From NCBI RefSeq assembly GCF_040412425.1, contig NC_089781.1:52199727-52263726 (forward strand): 64,000 nt of DNA, written 5' to 3'. This document shows, in pieces, positions 10,218 through 19,273 of this stretch. The notes beneath the pieces are model-generated. The model made no database searches and was not told the origin of the DNA. It worked only from the letters and a program-made list of their open reading frames with translations. Numbering within the stretch: the first letter of the stretch is position 1; each line of letters begins with the position of its first letter. Both the position numbers and the translations under genes were made by a program. Source of the DNA: Macrobrachium rosenbergii (lineage: Eukaryota > Arthropoda > Malacostraca > Decapoda > Palaemonidae).

Positions 10218-12099
10218 GTCCTCTTTCCTTCGCCCAACAGTAGGAGCCAGGCTGCAGCTTTTTTGGAGGGAATGGGCTCGTCGCAATGTGGAAGCTTGGG
10301 TTGTCCAAGTTCTTCGCTTTGGTTATGCAATTCCCTTCAGAGATCCTCCACTTTTGACTTGCAAGCCTCTTCCATTGTCCGCTTACTCTCCAGGATCAGA
10401 CAAATTTCTTGCCCTGAGTCTGGAAGTAGAAGCTCTTCTCCTCAAATCAGCGATCGAGGAAGTTCTAGATCCATCGTCGCCAGGGTTCTACAATCGCCTC
10501 TTCGTAGTTACCAAGACCTCAGGCGGTTGGAGACGGGTTTTGGATGTCAGCGCCCTCAACCAGTTCGTGTCCAAGACGAAGTTCGCTATGGAGACCCCTC
10601 AATCCGTTCTGTCGTCTCTTCAGAAGGGGGACTGGATGGTCTCTCTGGACATGGAGGATGCGTACTTACACATCCCCATCCATCAAGATTCGAGGAAGTT
10701 CCTTCGCTTCATGTTCCAAGGAAGAGTCTTCCAATTCAAAGCGATGTGCTTCGGACTCTCAACAGCCCCTCAAGTCTTTACATGAGTCCTCGCCCCACTG
10801 GGCAAATGGCTACATCTGTTGGGTGTAAATGTGTCCCTTTATCTGGACGACTGGCTTCTCCGTTCCTCCTCGGAAAGTCAGTGCTTAGAGGACCTAAGGA
10901 GGACACTCATTTTGACAAGCAATCTGGGACTCATTATCAACCTGCCAAAGTCGCAACTAATTCCCAGTCAGAGTATTCTTTATTTGGGGATGACTCTGAA
11001 CTCTCTAGCTTTTCGGGCTTTTCTCTCCCCGAAAAGAGTCCAGAGTTGTCTCCAAACCGTCCGACACTTCAAGAGCCGAAGGGAATGCTTGGCCCAAGAG
11101 TGGATGAGTCTTCTAGGGACCTTGTCATCGGTGGAGAAGTTCGTGAGACTGGGTCGCCTCCACATGAGACCTTTTCAGTTCTTCCTGGAACAAGTTTGGT
11201 CCAGGAACTCTCCTCTTTCCCAGACTTGTATCATCACGAAAGCTATCAAGCAAGATCTTCATTGGTGGCTGTCGGAGGAGAAACTCCTAGAAGGCCTGAA
11301 TCTTTCTCCTCCCATCCCCACTCTACAGTTCTTCTCCGACGCTTCGGACGTCGGTTGGGGAGCCCTGCTGGAAGGTTCCAAGGTATCGGGACTGTGGTCG
11401 GAATCCCAGAAGGCTCTTCACATCAATCACAAAGAGCTTCTGGCTATTCACCTAGGTCTCCTGGCTTTTTCGGACAGAATCAAGGGCCAGACGGTGGCCA
11501 TTCATGCGGACAACACCACGGCACTGGCTTACATCCACAAGCAAGGCGGCACCCATTCATTCTCCCTGTACCAACTTACGAGGGAACTCCTCCTTTGGGC
11601 GGACTCGCTACCAGTTTGCATTGTTCCAAGATTTGTCCAAGGGAAATGCAATGTCTTAGCGGACGAGCTCAGCAGGAGAAATCAGGTCCTTCCTTCAGAG
11701 TGGACCTTGGACCAGCGGGTATGCAACGCTCTGTGGAAGTTATGGGGAACTCCAATGGTCGATCTTTTTGCCACCTCAAGGAACCATCGTCTCCCCCTGT
11801 TTTGTTCGCCGGTTCCGGATCCACAGGCTTGCTCAGTGGATGCGATGCTGCTCGATTGGTCGGACCTAGACCTTTACGCCTTTCCCCCCTTCGGGATGAT
11901 AAGGCAAGTCATCAACAAGCTGATGAACCACCAGCACGTCTCCATGACTCTGATTGCCCCTGTTCTGGCCAAGGAAGGAGTGGTTTCGGACTTAGTCAGC
12001 CTCCTTCAGGACTACCCAAGGTCTCTTCCTTTAAAGAAGCATCTTCTCAGACAGCCCCACTTTCGCAAGTTTCATCAGGGGTTGTCTCGCTGGACCTGA
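10006..12099 (+). pseudogene. DIRS-3 RT, RNase H and methyltransferase-like polyprotein with one internal stop
   Basis: RT copies element RNA to DNA, and RNase H removes the template. In one frame: RT fingers (RLFVVTKTSGGWRRVLDVSA, then VSLDMEDAYLHIPI), FGLSTAP, the catalytic YLDD (near 10840), RNase H with SDASDVGWGA, NHKELLAIH, HADNTTALAY and NVLADELSRR as the D-E-D-D series, then the DIRS methyltransferase-like domain (DLFATSRN, PVPDPQA, LYAFPPF). The only stop before 12097 is TGA at 10783 in a T-x-V context where related elements usually have TRV, again consistent with CGA to TGA. The frame overlaps the gag tail at 10006-10217, so the true start is uncertain. Confidence 0.88.
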
Positions 12100-13150
12100 C
12101 AGGCTTCAGACTGTCAGGAAATTCGCTAGGAAGAAGGGTTTTCAAGACGAGCTGCGGAAGCAATTGCAAAGTGCAGAAGGAAATCTTCTAACAGGCTGTA
12201 CCAGTCCAAGTGGACAGTCTTCAGAAGATGGTGTAAGAAGAATAAGATCTCTTCTTCTTCGACCTCTGTTGCACAGATAGCGGACTTCCTCCTGTTCCTC
12301 AGGGATGAACGTCAGCTAGCTGTCTCCACTGTTAGAGGATACAGAGCCATGCTGTCCTCAGTTTTTAAACATCGTGGTCTTGATCTCACTAATAACAAGG
12401 ATTTGACCGATCTGGTTAGGTCATTCGAAACCTCCAAGACTTCCTCTCCTCCCCTCGCTTGGAATCTGGACGTCGTCTAAAATGGCTCTCATCTCCCTCG
12501 TTCGAGCCTCTCCGTTCTGCTTCTTTGAAGAACCTTTCGAAGAAGACTCTCTTCCTGTTCGCCTTAGCATCTGCAAAGAGAGTCAGCGAGCTACATGCAG
12601 TAGAGAAGGTAGGCTTTGCTCAAGATGATGCCCTTTACTCCCTCATTCCAGAGTTTTTGGCTAAGAACGAGAACCCTTCGGTCCCCTGGCCTAAATTCTT
12701 CAGGCTCAAGAGCCTCGCTGCCCTAGTAGGCCCAGAAGAAGACGAGAGAGAACTGTGTCCCGTCAGAGCTCTTGGATACTACTTGCATAGGACGGAGAAA
12801 ATTAGGGTCCTTCTCCCAGACTTCGGTGCTCCGTTGAACCCTCTTAAACCTCTCTCAAAGAATGCAATCTCATTCTTCCTCAGGGACCTCATTATGGAAG
12901 CACACGCGCAAAAATACGTGAAGAGGACATCCGTCTGCTCAAAATTAAAGCGCATGAAGTCAGGGCAGTGGCAACTTCCACAGCATTTAAACACAATCTG
13001 TCACTTAATGCTATTATCCAAAATACTTTCTGGAGGTCCAGATCAGTATTTGCTGTACATTACTTGAAGGATTTGGAGACGGTCTTCGGTGATTCCTTCT
13101 CCCTCGGACCCTTGTCCGTGGCTGACATGGTAGTAGGTGAAACATTGTAG
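12085..13150 (+). pseudogene. DIRS-3 tyrosine recombinase, frameshifted
   Basis: The recombinase inserts the circular cDNA. It reads RLQTVRKFARKKGF near 12101, changes frame, then RRAAEAIAKCRRKSS and SKWTVFRRWCKKNKI through GYRAMLSSVFKHRGLDL to a stop near 12479. A second frame, 12459-13067, carries LFLFALASAKRVSELHAV with the first catalytic Arg and ELCPVRALGYYL. A third, from about 12930, carries AHEVRAVATSTAF (H-x-x-R at 12953-12964) and AVHYLKD with the catalytic Tyr. All key residues are visible but spread over three frames, so this copy cannot make active enzyme. It ends at 13150, 450 bases before the ICR. Confidence 0.85.
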
Positions 13151-13598
13151 GAATTGGCCTATTTTATTCCTCTTCATATTGTTTCTTTTATCTTGTATTT
13201 TGTTTGTCGGTTATGGGAAGCTGGGGGTAGTGCCACCCCGGTGCCCTCCAATCATTTATTGTATTTAGGTGGAAGGGTTTTTGGTTTATTTAGGTTTAGG
13301 TGTCGCATTGTATGTCTGGTCTTTAGCCCAGGGCAAGGGCAAACTTGTTTATTTCTCTGCAAGTCTCCGGAGCAATCCATGACTTCAGGGATTCCATCCC
13401 AGTAGAAGCTCTCTGTGGACGACCTTCCACGCTTTCTACTAGTAAGAGGGAGCACCGACCAGAGGCAGTACCTTCCTGCAGTAGCTCCTTACAAGGTAAG
13501 GATCACAAGCAGTATTTTATACTGTTATATGGACTGAATTATTTGCCCATTTGGATTGGTTCTATCTAATCCACGCCCTCCTCCTTCAATAGCGAGTC
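13151..13598 (+). other. DIRS-3 3' untranslated spacer
   Basis: No gene motif. It contains the AGGCAGTACCTTCCTGCAGT segment shared with DIRS-2 near 7522, which identifies both as the same part of the element. Confidence 0.6.
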
Positions 13599-13693
13599 AG
13601 CTATCATAATTGTTAGTAATCGTTATGATAAAAATGAGATTTTTATAATAAAATAAAGTTTTACCATACTTACCTAACAATTATGTATCATAG
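13599..13693. repeat. DIRS-3 internal complementary region
   Basis: The first half (AGCTATCATAATTGTTAGTA and on to 13640) is the reverse complement of the outer left terminus at 7724-7760. The second half (ATAAAATAAAGTTTTACCAT to 13693) is the reverse complement of the outer right terminus at 13872-13912. The two halves meet in the core ATAAAAATGAGATTTTTAT (13628-13646), which is also present at both element ends. This is the layout expected of the template for the cDNA circle junction in DIRS elements. Confidence 0.88.
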
Positions 13694-13729
13694 CCCACCC
13701 TTCCTCCCCTCAGGTGGATAGTGTGGCAG

Positions 13730-13929
13730 GCACAGAAATTGACTTACCAGTACGTGATCCTTGGGACTACCGAGCGGGATGGCGGTAGATGGCGACACCA
13801 GTTACCGGCAATTGTAGTACAGTACAATCGCGTGCAATTTAAAAGTGCTGCCGTTAGGAACTGATCAGCTATCATACTTGTTAGGTAAGTATGGTAAAAC
13901 TTTATTTTATTATAAAAATCTCATTTTTA
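13730..13929 (-). repeat. DIRS-3 right inverted terminal repeat
   Basis: Reverse complement of 7711-7893. It starts with CACAGAAATTGACTTACCAG and ends with GTTAGGTAAGTATGGTAAAA, TTTATTTTAT and the core TATAAAAATCTCATTTTTA at 13911-13929. It differs from the left repeat by a few substitutions, a small insertion in the TGTAGTACAGTACAA segment and the outer 30-base block. Confidence 0.92.
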
Positions 13930-14213
13930 TAATAAAATAAAGTTTTATATATACTTACCCAGTAATTACATGGTTGGAGCCCTCCCCCCCTCCCCTCTGA
14001 TGGACATTAGGCATAAAACAGAATGAGGTGGTTAGCTAAGTCATTCCTAGTACAGTATTGCCGTTGGGGGGCAGTACTGTGCACCTACACGAACAATCGA
14101 AGTACTACCTGCGAAATTTGAATTTAGGCTGCTGTATGTGGAAAACTAATAGCTATGTAATTACTGGGTCAGTACATATGAAACTTTATTTTATTATAAA
14201 AATGTCATCTTTT
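13930..14213 (+). repeat. DIRS-2 ICR right half and right inverted terminal repeat
   Basis: It begins with AATAAAATAAAGTTTTATAT and CTTACCCAGTAATTACATGG, the second half of the DIRS-2 ICR. A C-rich tract follows (CCCTCCCCCCCTCCCCTCTG), and it ends with GCTATGTAATTACTGGGTCA, then ACTTTATTTTATTATAAAAA and a core-like end at 14195-14213. Its outer arm is the reverse complement of its start, as expected when ICR half and terminal repeat lie side by side. Confidence 0.75.
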
Positions 14214-14662
14214 CCAGTTTGTCTGAGAATCATATACTGTATTTTGTTTTTAAACTACTAACCTCTTAACTTGAGTAAGGGAGCCTCTCCTATAATCATT
14301 CTATGTGGTAGACGTCAGGTTTTCCGACAAGCAGATGATAACTAGACAGGTGAAGTAATTATTTTGTCCAGTTAAAGAATGATCACAATCATTAACCACT
14401 GGTTTGCTTGTTTAACGGCAATTTAACATTTTTTGTTAGTTGAGCATGTAGGCATATGAAGATGCAGCATGTGCATGTTTGTATTAGTGAAACTTCATAA
14501 CTGTGTTCACAGGGTCTTGTATACTGTGTAATATTCTGTGTGTGTTGAGGTTTTGGTATGAGCATGCATAAAACTTCATGAAATTTAGATTTTGTTCATC
14601 ATCATAAAAGTATGATATTAATGGTTTACTTTCATTACTGTACTATATTTCTTTAAATGAAC
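14214..14662. other. Unassigned spacer
   Basis: AT-rich sequence without an open frame of note, repeat boundary or RNA gene that I can support. Confidence 0.35.
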
Positions 14663-14925
14663 CTTACCTCTCCACTATATAGCTTTTACTTCCTTATCAG
14701 TGGTAGTTCGAGAGATTGAAACAAAAAAAAACAAGAACACTTGGTTTTCTATGAATATCCGTCTTCTACCCATCTACCCCACCCCCACCAGAGGACCAAA
14801 GGACACAAACACTCATAGTCGGTCAGTGTACTTCTGTCACTGGTTTCAGCTTTCTGTTGGTTTGTTTTTGGATGTTCTTTTAATTTTTGAATATTTGTTT
14901 GGTGAGAACCTGTAAGGTAAGAATT
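14663..14925 (-). repeat. DIRS-terminus-like unit, degraded copy
   Basis: It begins ACCTTACCTCTCCACTATAT and continues with AAGAACACTTGGTTTTCTAT and CCATCTACCCCACCCCCACC. These match the reverse complement of the unit at 49266-49501 in the same order. The far end (GTAAGGTAAGAATT near 14910) looks like a decayed form of the GAGAGGTAAGTATT end seen there. No coding sequence. It is probably a solo DIRS terminal repeat or a small non-autonomous relative. Confidence 0.6.
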
Positions 14926-15477
14926 GCAGTAATAGGCATTACTGTATTCCAGTTTTATTGACCCTCGTGCTATGTTGTTGCTGAGGGAAAAGTTATGATT
15001 GGACAAAATGCGGTAATTGATTGCAAACAGAGAGAGCTTGTTAGGATGTAGAAACAACAATAGAGGATAATACTTGTAAGACTTAGGTTAAAGGGATGCA
15101 TGTCTGTCTGCTTCCCCAGTTAGTAACTGGGTAGGTCCTCTGCTGCCTTCTGTTTAATCTTTTATTTCAGGTGAGCTTCCCATCGATTCAGGGCATTAGA
15201 TTTGATAGGATGGAGTAATTTTTTATATTCACTTGGCTTAAGTTTTGCAGGATGTTGTTATTAGTGTTTTCTGCACTACCCTCCTGAGTCTTGGTAAGTT
15301 TGGGTTGTTTCCTGCGTTGGAGGAAGGGTCAACGCCCTTGCTTTTTCCTTGCCTTGTCCTTGACACGTCCTGCCTTACTCAATTGTGGCATGGGAACTGG
15401 GACATGTCAGATAGTGGTGCAGATTTGTGCCCACTCTAGTTTCGATGTTAGCACCACCAGTTCTAGCACCAGAATTG
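14926..15477. other. Unassigned spacer before IA-1
   Basis: No recognisable gene or repeat. Short open frames at 15245-15512 lack known motifs and are probably chance. Confidence 0.35.
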
Positions 15478-16091
15478 ACCCCCCCCCATGTGGAACCACC
15501 TTGACACAGTGAGGGAGCTCTTGAACCCCAGGAATTTGTTACCAGGTTTGAGTCCAAGAATCTCATATGAATATATACTTGTTTAGATTAATTTTTGTGG
15601 AATTTTCCACTTTTGCTAAAATTTATTGGACCTGTTAAATAGGAAAAGATATCATTGCCGGGATTGGGTTGATATCCGAAGCTAAATAGTGAGAACTGTG
15701 GTAGGACCATCAACTGCCCGATAATGTTCAGACCTGAGAGTTATTGGATTGATAGCTCAAAGGTGGAACTCTTCTTTAGGGCTGGACCACGGATTCCCGG
15801 GGGGTCTGGTTTTGGGGATAGGACTCGGCATTCTAACCGGTTTGCCTATAACATGAATAGGGTGGGGATGATTGTATTCTAGTAATATTGTTAGTCCTTA
15901 TAAGCGGGTTTAGCTTACACTTGGGCCACTAATCATGTTGTGCCATCCCGTGTGGGAAAGGGTAGGGACGTGGACATTGAGAGTCGGTTGTCACTTCTGC
16001 CATTGGTGGAAGAATAAACTTCATGAATGGCTAATGTTATCTTTTTAAAGTTTTCAGGTTTAATTTTTCCTTTTCTTTACCTAGAATCTTT
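15478..16091 (+). promoter_or_regulatory. IA-1 5' untranslated region
   Basis: About 600 bases shared with copies beginning near 25880, 36845 (5'-truncated), 55077 and 57858. Landmarks in order: GACCACCTTGACGTGGTGAG type start, GGGTTTGAGTCCAAGAGTCT, TAGGAAAAGATATCAT, CATCAACTGCCCGATAATGT, TGGACCACGGATTCC, ATCATGTTGTGCCATCCC and CTTGTGCCATTGGTGGA. Non-LTR elements usually carry an internal promoter here. None can be proven from sequence, although GGTTTGAGTCC resembles a Pol III B box. Confidence 0.75.
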
Positions 16092-17700
16092 ATGACAAGT
16101 AGAGATAAAGATTCGAGTACCCCTGGACCCTTTGATGGTAGTGACTTGGCACAGTTGATAACCGCTGGAACTTCCTCTTGACAACCTTTCTGTGGAAAAA
16201 TCAAAAGAAATTCCTAATGTAATTGTGCTGGAACCCTATGCTGCAGTACAAAGCAAACCAAAATATAGCAAATATCTTGACCCAACCTTGAAAATGTCAG
16301 CATTGAAATTAGAAAACTCCCTGTTGGATCGACATTCAACTACTGAAATGTCATTCAGACAAATGAAAGATCAAATGTGGTTGATAGAAACCACAACAAA
16401 AAGTCAGTCAGATAATTACTTAACTGTAAAAAATATTGACAGTATAAAGGTACATATAAAAAACATGACAATATGAACACTGTACAGGGTACCATAGTAC
16501 CCCTTGATAATGATGAAGAACCAACAGAAAAGAATATATTGCTGGATTCCCTTAAAAAAAGGTACAGCAATGTACAAGATTTTGAAATACATGACATAGC
16601 CAGTAGTCGGAGTAACGGAAAAACGCATGAGAATAGCAAAGATAAAATTTGAAGGCCATGAATTTCCCTTGAAAATTGAAACAATGGGCCAAAGCAGAAA
16701 ACTGAGGCTGTATGTTCCAAAACCACTACAGTGCCAAAATGTAGTATGTATGGACATACAAGGAAAAATTTCTGTAATAAATCTATACAGGTATGTGCAT
16801 ATTGTGGATCTGACAACATACCACACAGTGGAGGTGTGGTGAACCGAAATGTGTTAACTGTGGACAAAGTCACCATGCAAGATTTAAGGAGTGTATGTAT
16901 TATATATACAATACAGAATTAAAATTACTTCAGGAAAGGACAGGAATGCCTATAAAAGAGGCAAAATTATAATTAAAAGTTAGAGGAATGCATGATCCCA
17001 CGAGGAAACTAATATTTTCTACTGTAATAAGATCAAACAATGAAACAAAAATGGAAATAGATAAGAGTAACGAAACCCTGATAGATCAATCTCAAAGAAA
17101 AATAATCACTTTGCAAGAAGAAACTAATATAGCAAAGAACCAAGAATTGTATACAAATATTTGTTCAAAAATGGTTTGAATTTTAATAAAGAAATACCTT
17201 AGTTTTACTAGACCACTGAGCTGATTAAAGCTCTCCTAGAAATATTGGACCGAAGATTAGTTATGATACGTGGCTAGAACCAATTGGTTAAAAACGGACC
17301 TACAACTTATTGTGAATCTCCACCACAAGACCAACAAAAAATTTCTATTATTAGAAATACATCCATTAAAATTCAAAGGCGGAGACCCAAGAAAGAACAT
17401 AAACCAAAAAATAATCGAATGACGGTCTGAAGCTCAACTAAAACTAATGAACAAAGGGCAACTAACCAAATAATAATAATAAAACAATATCACCAATAAT
17501 AGGTGCAGCAAGAGTAAACAAAGAAACGACAAGTGAAAACACGTGGATGTAATGAATGTTTCATTGAACTGTGCAACAAAAACAAAAGCATAACAAAGGA
17601 CAGTTTATCAAACACTATACGAAATTTTATATGATACAGAAATAAAGAAACTACTGTCTTATAAAAAAACCAAATAAATGTTTTAAATAGAATTTTATAA
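16092..17700 (+). pseudogene. IA-1 ORF1, nucleic-acid-binding protein, broken
   Basis: ORF1 of I-like elements coats element RNA. The Met at 16092 starts MTSRDKDSSTPGPFDGSDLA, which is shared with the copy at 55700 and, diverged, with the others. A one-base insertion near 16182 shifts the frame. Then come MSALKLENSLLDRHSTTEMS (16291 on), a (K/R)YSNVQDFEIHDIASSR-like segment, degraded knuckles around 16730-16900 and KVRGMHDPTRK near 16980. A last block matches the GCN-CFIELCN Cys cluster near 17550. At least six indels or stops break it. Confidence 0.75.
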
Positions 17701-17769
17701 AAAATGCAAATTGATGATCCACAAAAAGAAAATAACACTTGAACACACTAACGTAATACTTTCAATAAT

Positions 17770-19269
17770 TATATCATACAATGGAACGTAAATGGTGTAA
17801 AGACCAGATTACATTTGGGAGAAATGCAACGATCACTAAGGGAATATGGACCAATGATACTATGTTTACAACATGTCGACAAAACAATACCAACAATAGG
17901 TAAATATACCTTAGTATCTTTTCTAGAAAGAATGCAAATTTAGGTGATGCTACAAATAACAAAATATACTATGACAGAGTACCTGATAAATTTTACTGAC
18001 TTTCAAAAAATATCAAGTATTAAAATACGAATAAAAAACGATAATTACATAAATAACCTATACAGGCGGTCCCCGATTTGGACATTTTCCGTTCTAAATA
18101 CAACGATTCGTCGAAAATCGTCAAAAAATCATAAGAAAACCTTACTTTTAATGCAACATGTCAACAAAACAATAAACGATGTAAACTACATTATTATTGA
18201 GTTTTACAAAAAAAACCTTCAAATTTGATTATTCTGCCATTTATGTACATAACAAAGTTCTTCCGTTATGACAGAGTACCTGCAAATTTTACCCGAACAT
18301 GCGTTAAGCCAGGAAATAATTTCTGATGAAAATATTTGAATAAAAAACCTCGAACGTTACGGAACCGTTATAACTGCCTATATAACCAACCTAATAAAAG
18401 TTACGACATTGATAAACTTAAAGATTTACTTAACAATACCAAGGAACCTACATTAATAGTAGGTGATTTTAACGCTCACATCCCAATATGGTGCTGTCAT
18501 TGTACAAACTCAAATAGAATAGGTAGTAAAATAGAAGAGTTCATGGATTCCAACGACATGTGCTGTATAAATGATGGCAAAATTAGCACATATTTTTCAT
18601 AAGCACATGGAACATTTTCTTCAGTAGACTTAACTTTATGTACAACAAGCGTAGTTGACAGATTGGATTGGAATACAGTTGATGGCTTGCACACCAGTGA
18701 TCATTTCCCAATATTAATTTCCTTATTGCAAAATAATCTTGCAAAACATGTCCCTCACTATAACATTTATAAAGCAGATTGGGAGCGATATGAAATGCAC
18801 ACTAGAAATATCCCACAATTTGAATATTTAAAAGACCATAATGAAACTAATAAATTTCTTGTTGGTCTCATTTAAAATGCTGCTGATAAAGCAAAACCAA
18901 AGTCAAAACCCCATTCAACAAAACACAAAGTTCCCTGGTGGTCTGATGAGTTAACAGAATTAATAAATATAACACACTCAATAGGGAGACGATTAGATAA
19001 TTTGAATAGAAAGTTCAATAAAATGAATAAAAAATTACCGATATTAGAAAGAACTACAAAAAATGACTGCATTATTACTAGAAATTGATACATTAAAACC
19101 TGTATACAACAAAATATCTGCAAAATTTAAAAAAGAAGTAATTCAAGGAAGAATCATTTCATGGAGGAAATATGTATCAGATCTCTTTAATAATAGTCCC
19201 ATACAAAAAATATGGAAAAAATTCAGGAAAATAAATGGTACCCATGTCAAACCACCTAGACATGCCATA
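17770..19269 (+). pseudogene. IA-1 ORF2 endonuclease and linker, broken
   Basis: The apurinic-type endonuclease nicks the target. The reading begins QWNVNGV (17780), continues with MILCLQHVDKTI, where the usual catalytic Glu of LQE is His (17872-17874), then LIVGDFNAHIPIW, SSVDLTLCTT and HTSDHFPILISLL (18660-18730), the D/N/H residues of the family. The linker holds WERYEMHTRNIPQFEYLKDH and IQKIWKKFRKINGTHVKPPR, after which the TTAA insertion interrupts it. A local duplication at 18060-18300 and several frameshifts precede this. Confidence 0.8.
18060..18300 (+). repeat. Rearranged segment inside the IA-1 endonuclease
   Basis: TACAGGCGGTCCCCGATTTG at 18060 does not belong to the ORF2 sequence of other copies. 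After it, about 18150-18290, the QHVNKTI and IYVHNKV-type coding sequence already read at 17870-18000 appears again in part. This fits a small inserted fragment plus a local duplication. The CAGGCGGTC start recalls the CAGGTAGTC terminus at 51409, but no second terminus is visible. Confidence 0.4.
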
Positions 19270-19273
19270 TTAA

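Larger units (their letters stand above)
7711..13929 (+). mobile_element. DIRS-3: nearly complete DIRS-like retrotransposon
   Basis: About 6.2 kb. Left inverted terminal repeat (7711-7893), gag (7983-10217), RT/RNase H/methyltransferase-like pol (10006-12099), tyrosine recombinase (about 12085-13150), ICR (13599-13693) and right inverted terminal repeat (13730-13929). Reverse-complementary termini, an ICR matching the outer ends of both termini, and a recombinase in place of an integrase define the DIRS class. No target-site duplication is visible, as expected for recombinase-mediated insertion. Few stops and high similarity between its two termini suggest a younger insertion than DIRS-1 or DIRS-2. 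Confidence 0.92.
3886..14213 (+). mobile_element. DIRS-2: decayed DIRS-like element split by DIRS-3
   Basis: The element has two parts. The left part (3886-7710) holds gag-like, RNase H and recombinase remnants, a 3' untranslated region and the left half of an ICR. The right part (13930-14213) holds the other half of the ICR and the right terminal repeat. DIRS-3 (7711-13929) lies between the ICR halves. The left half carries GCTATGTAATTATTGG and the right half CCCAGTAATTACAT, and the right terminal repeat ends with GCTATGTAATTACTGGGT, so the three pieces belong to one family. The left terminal repeat and RT were not found, so the 5' part is truncated or deleted. Confidence 0.7.

Noticed and set aside
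16355..16876. 173-codon minus-strand frame rich in Phe, Leu and Cys resembling a membrane protein
   Set aside because: It is the antisense of IA-1 ORF1; the same kind of hydrophobic antisense frame recurs opposite other IA copies.
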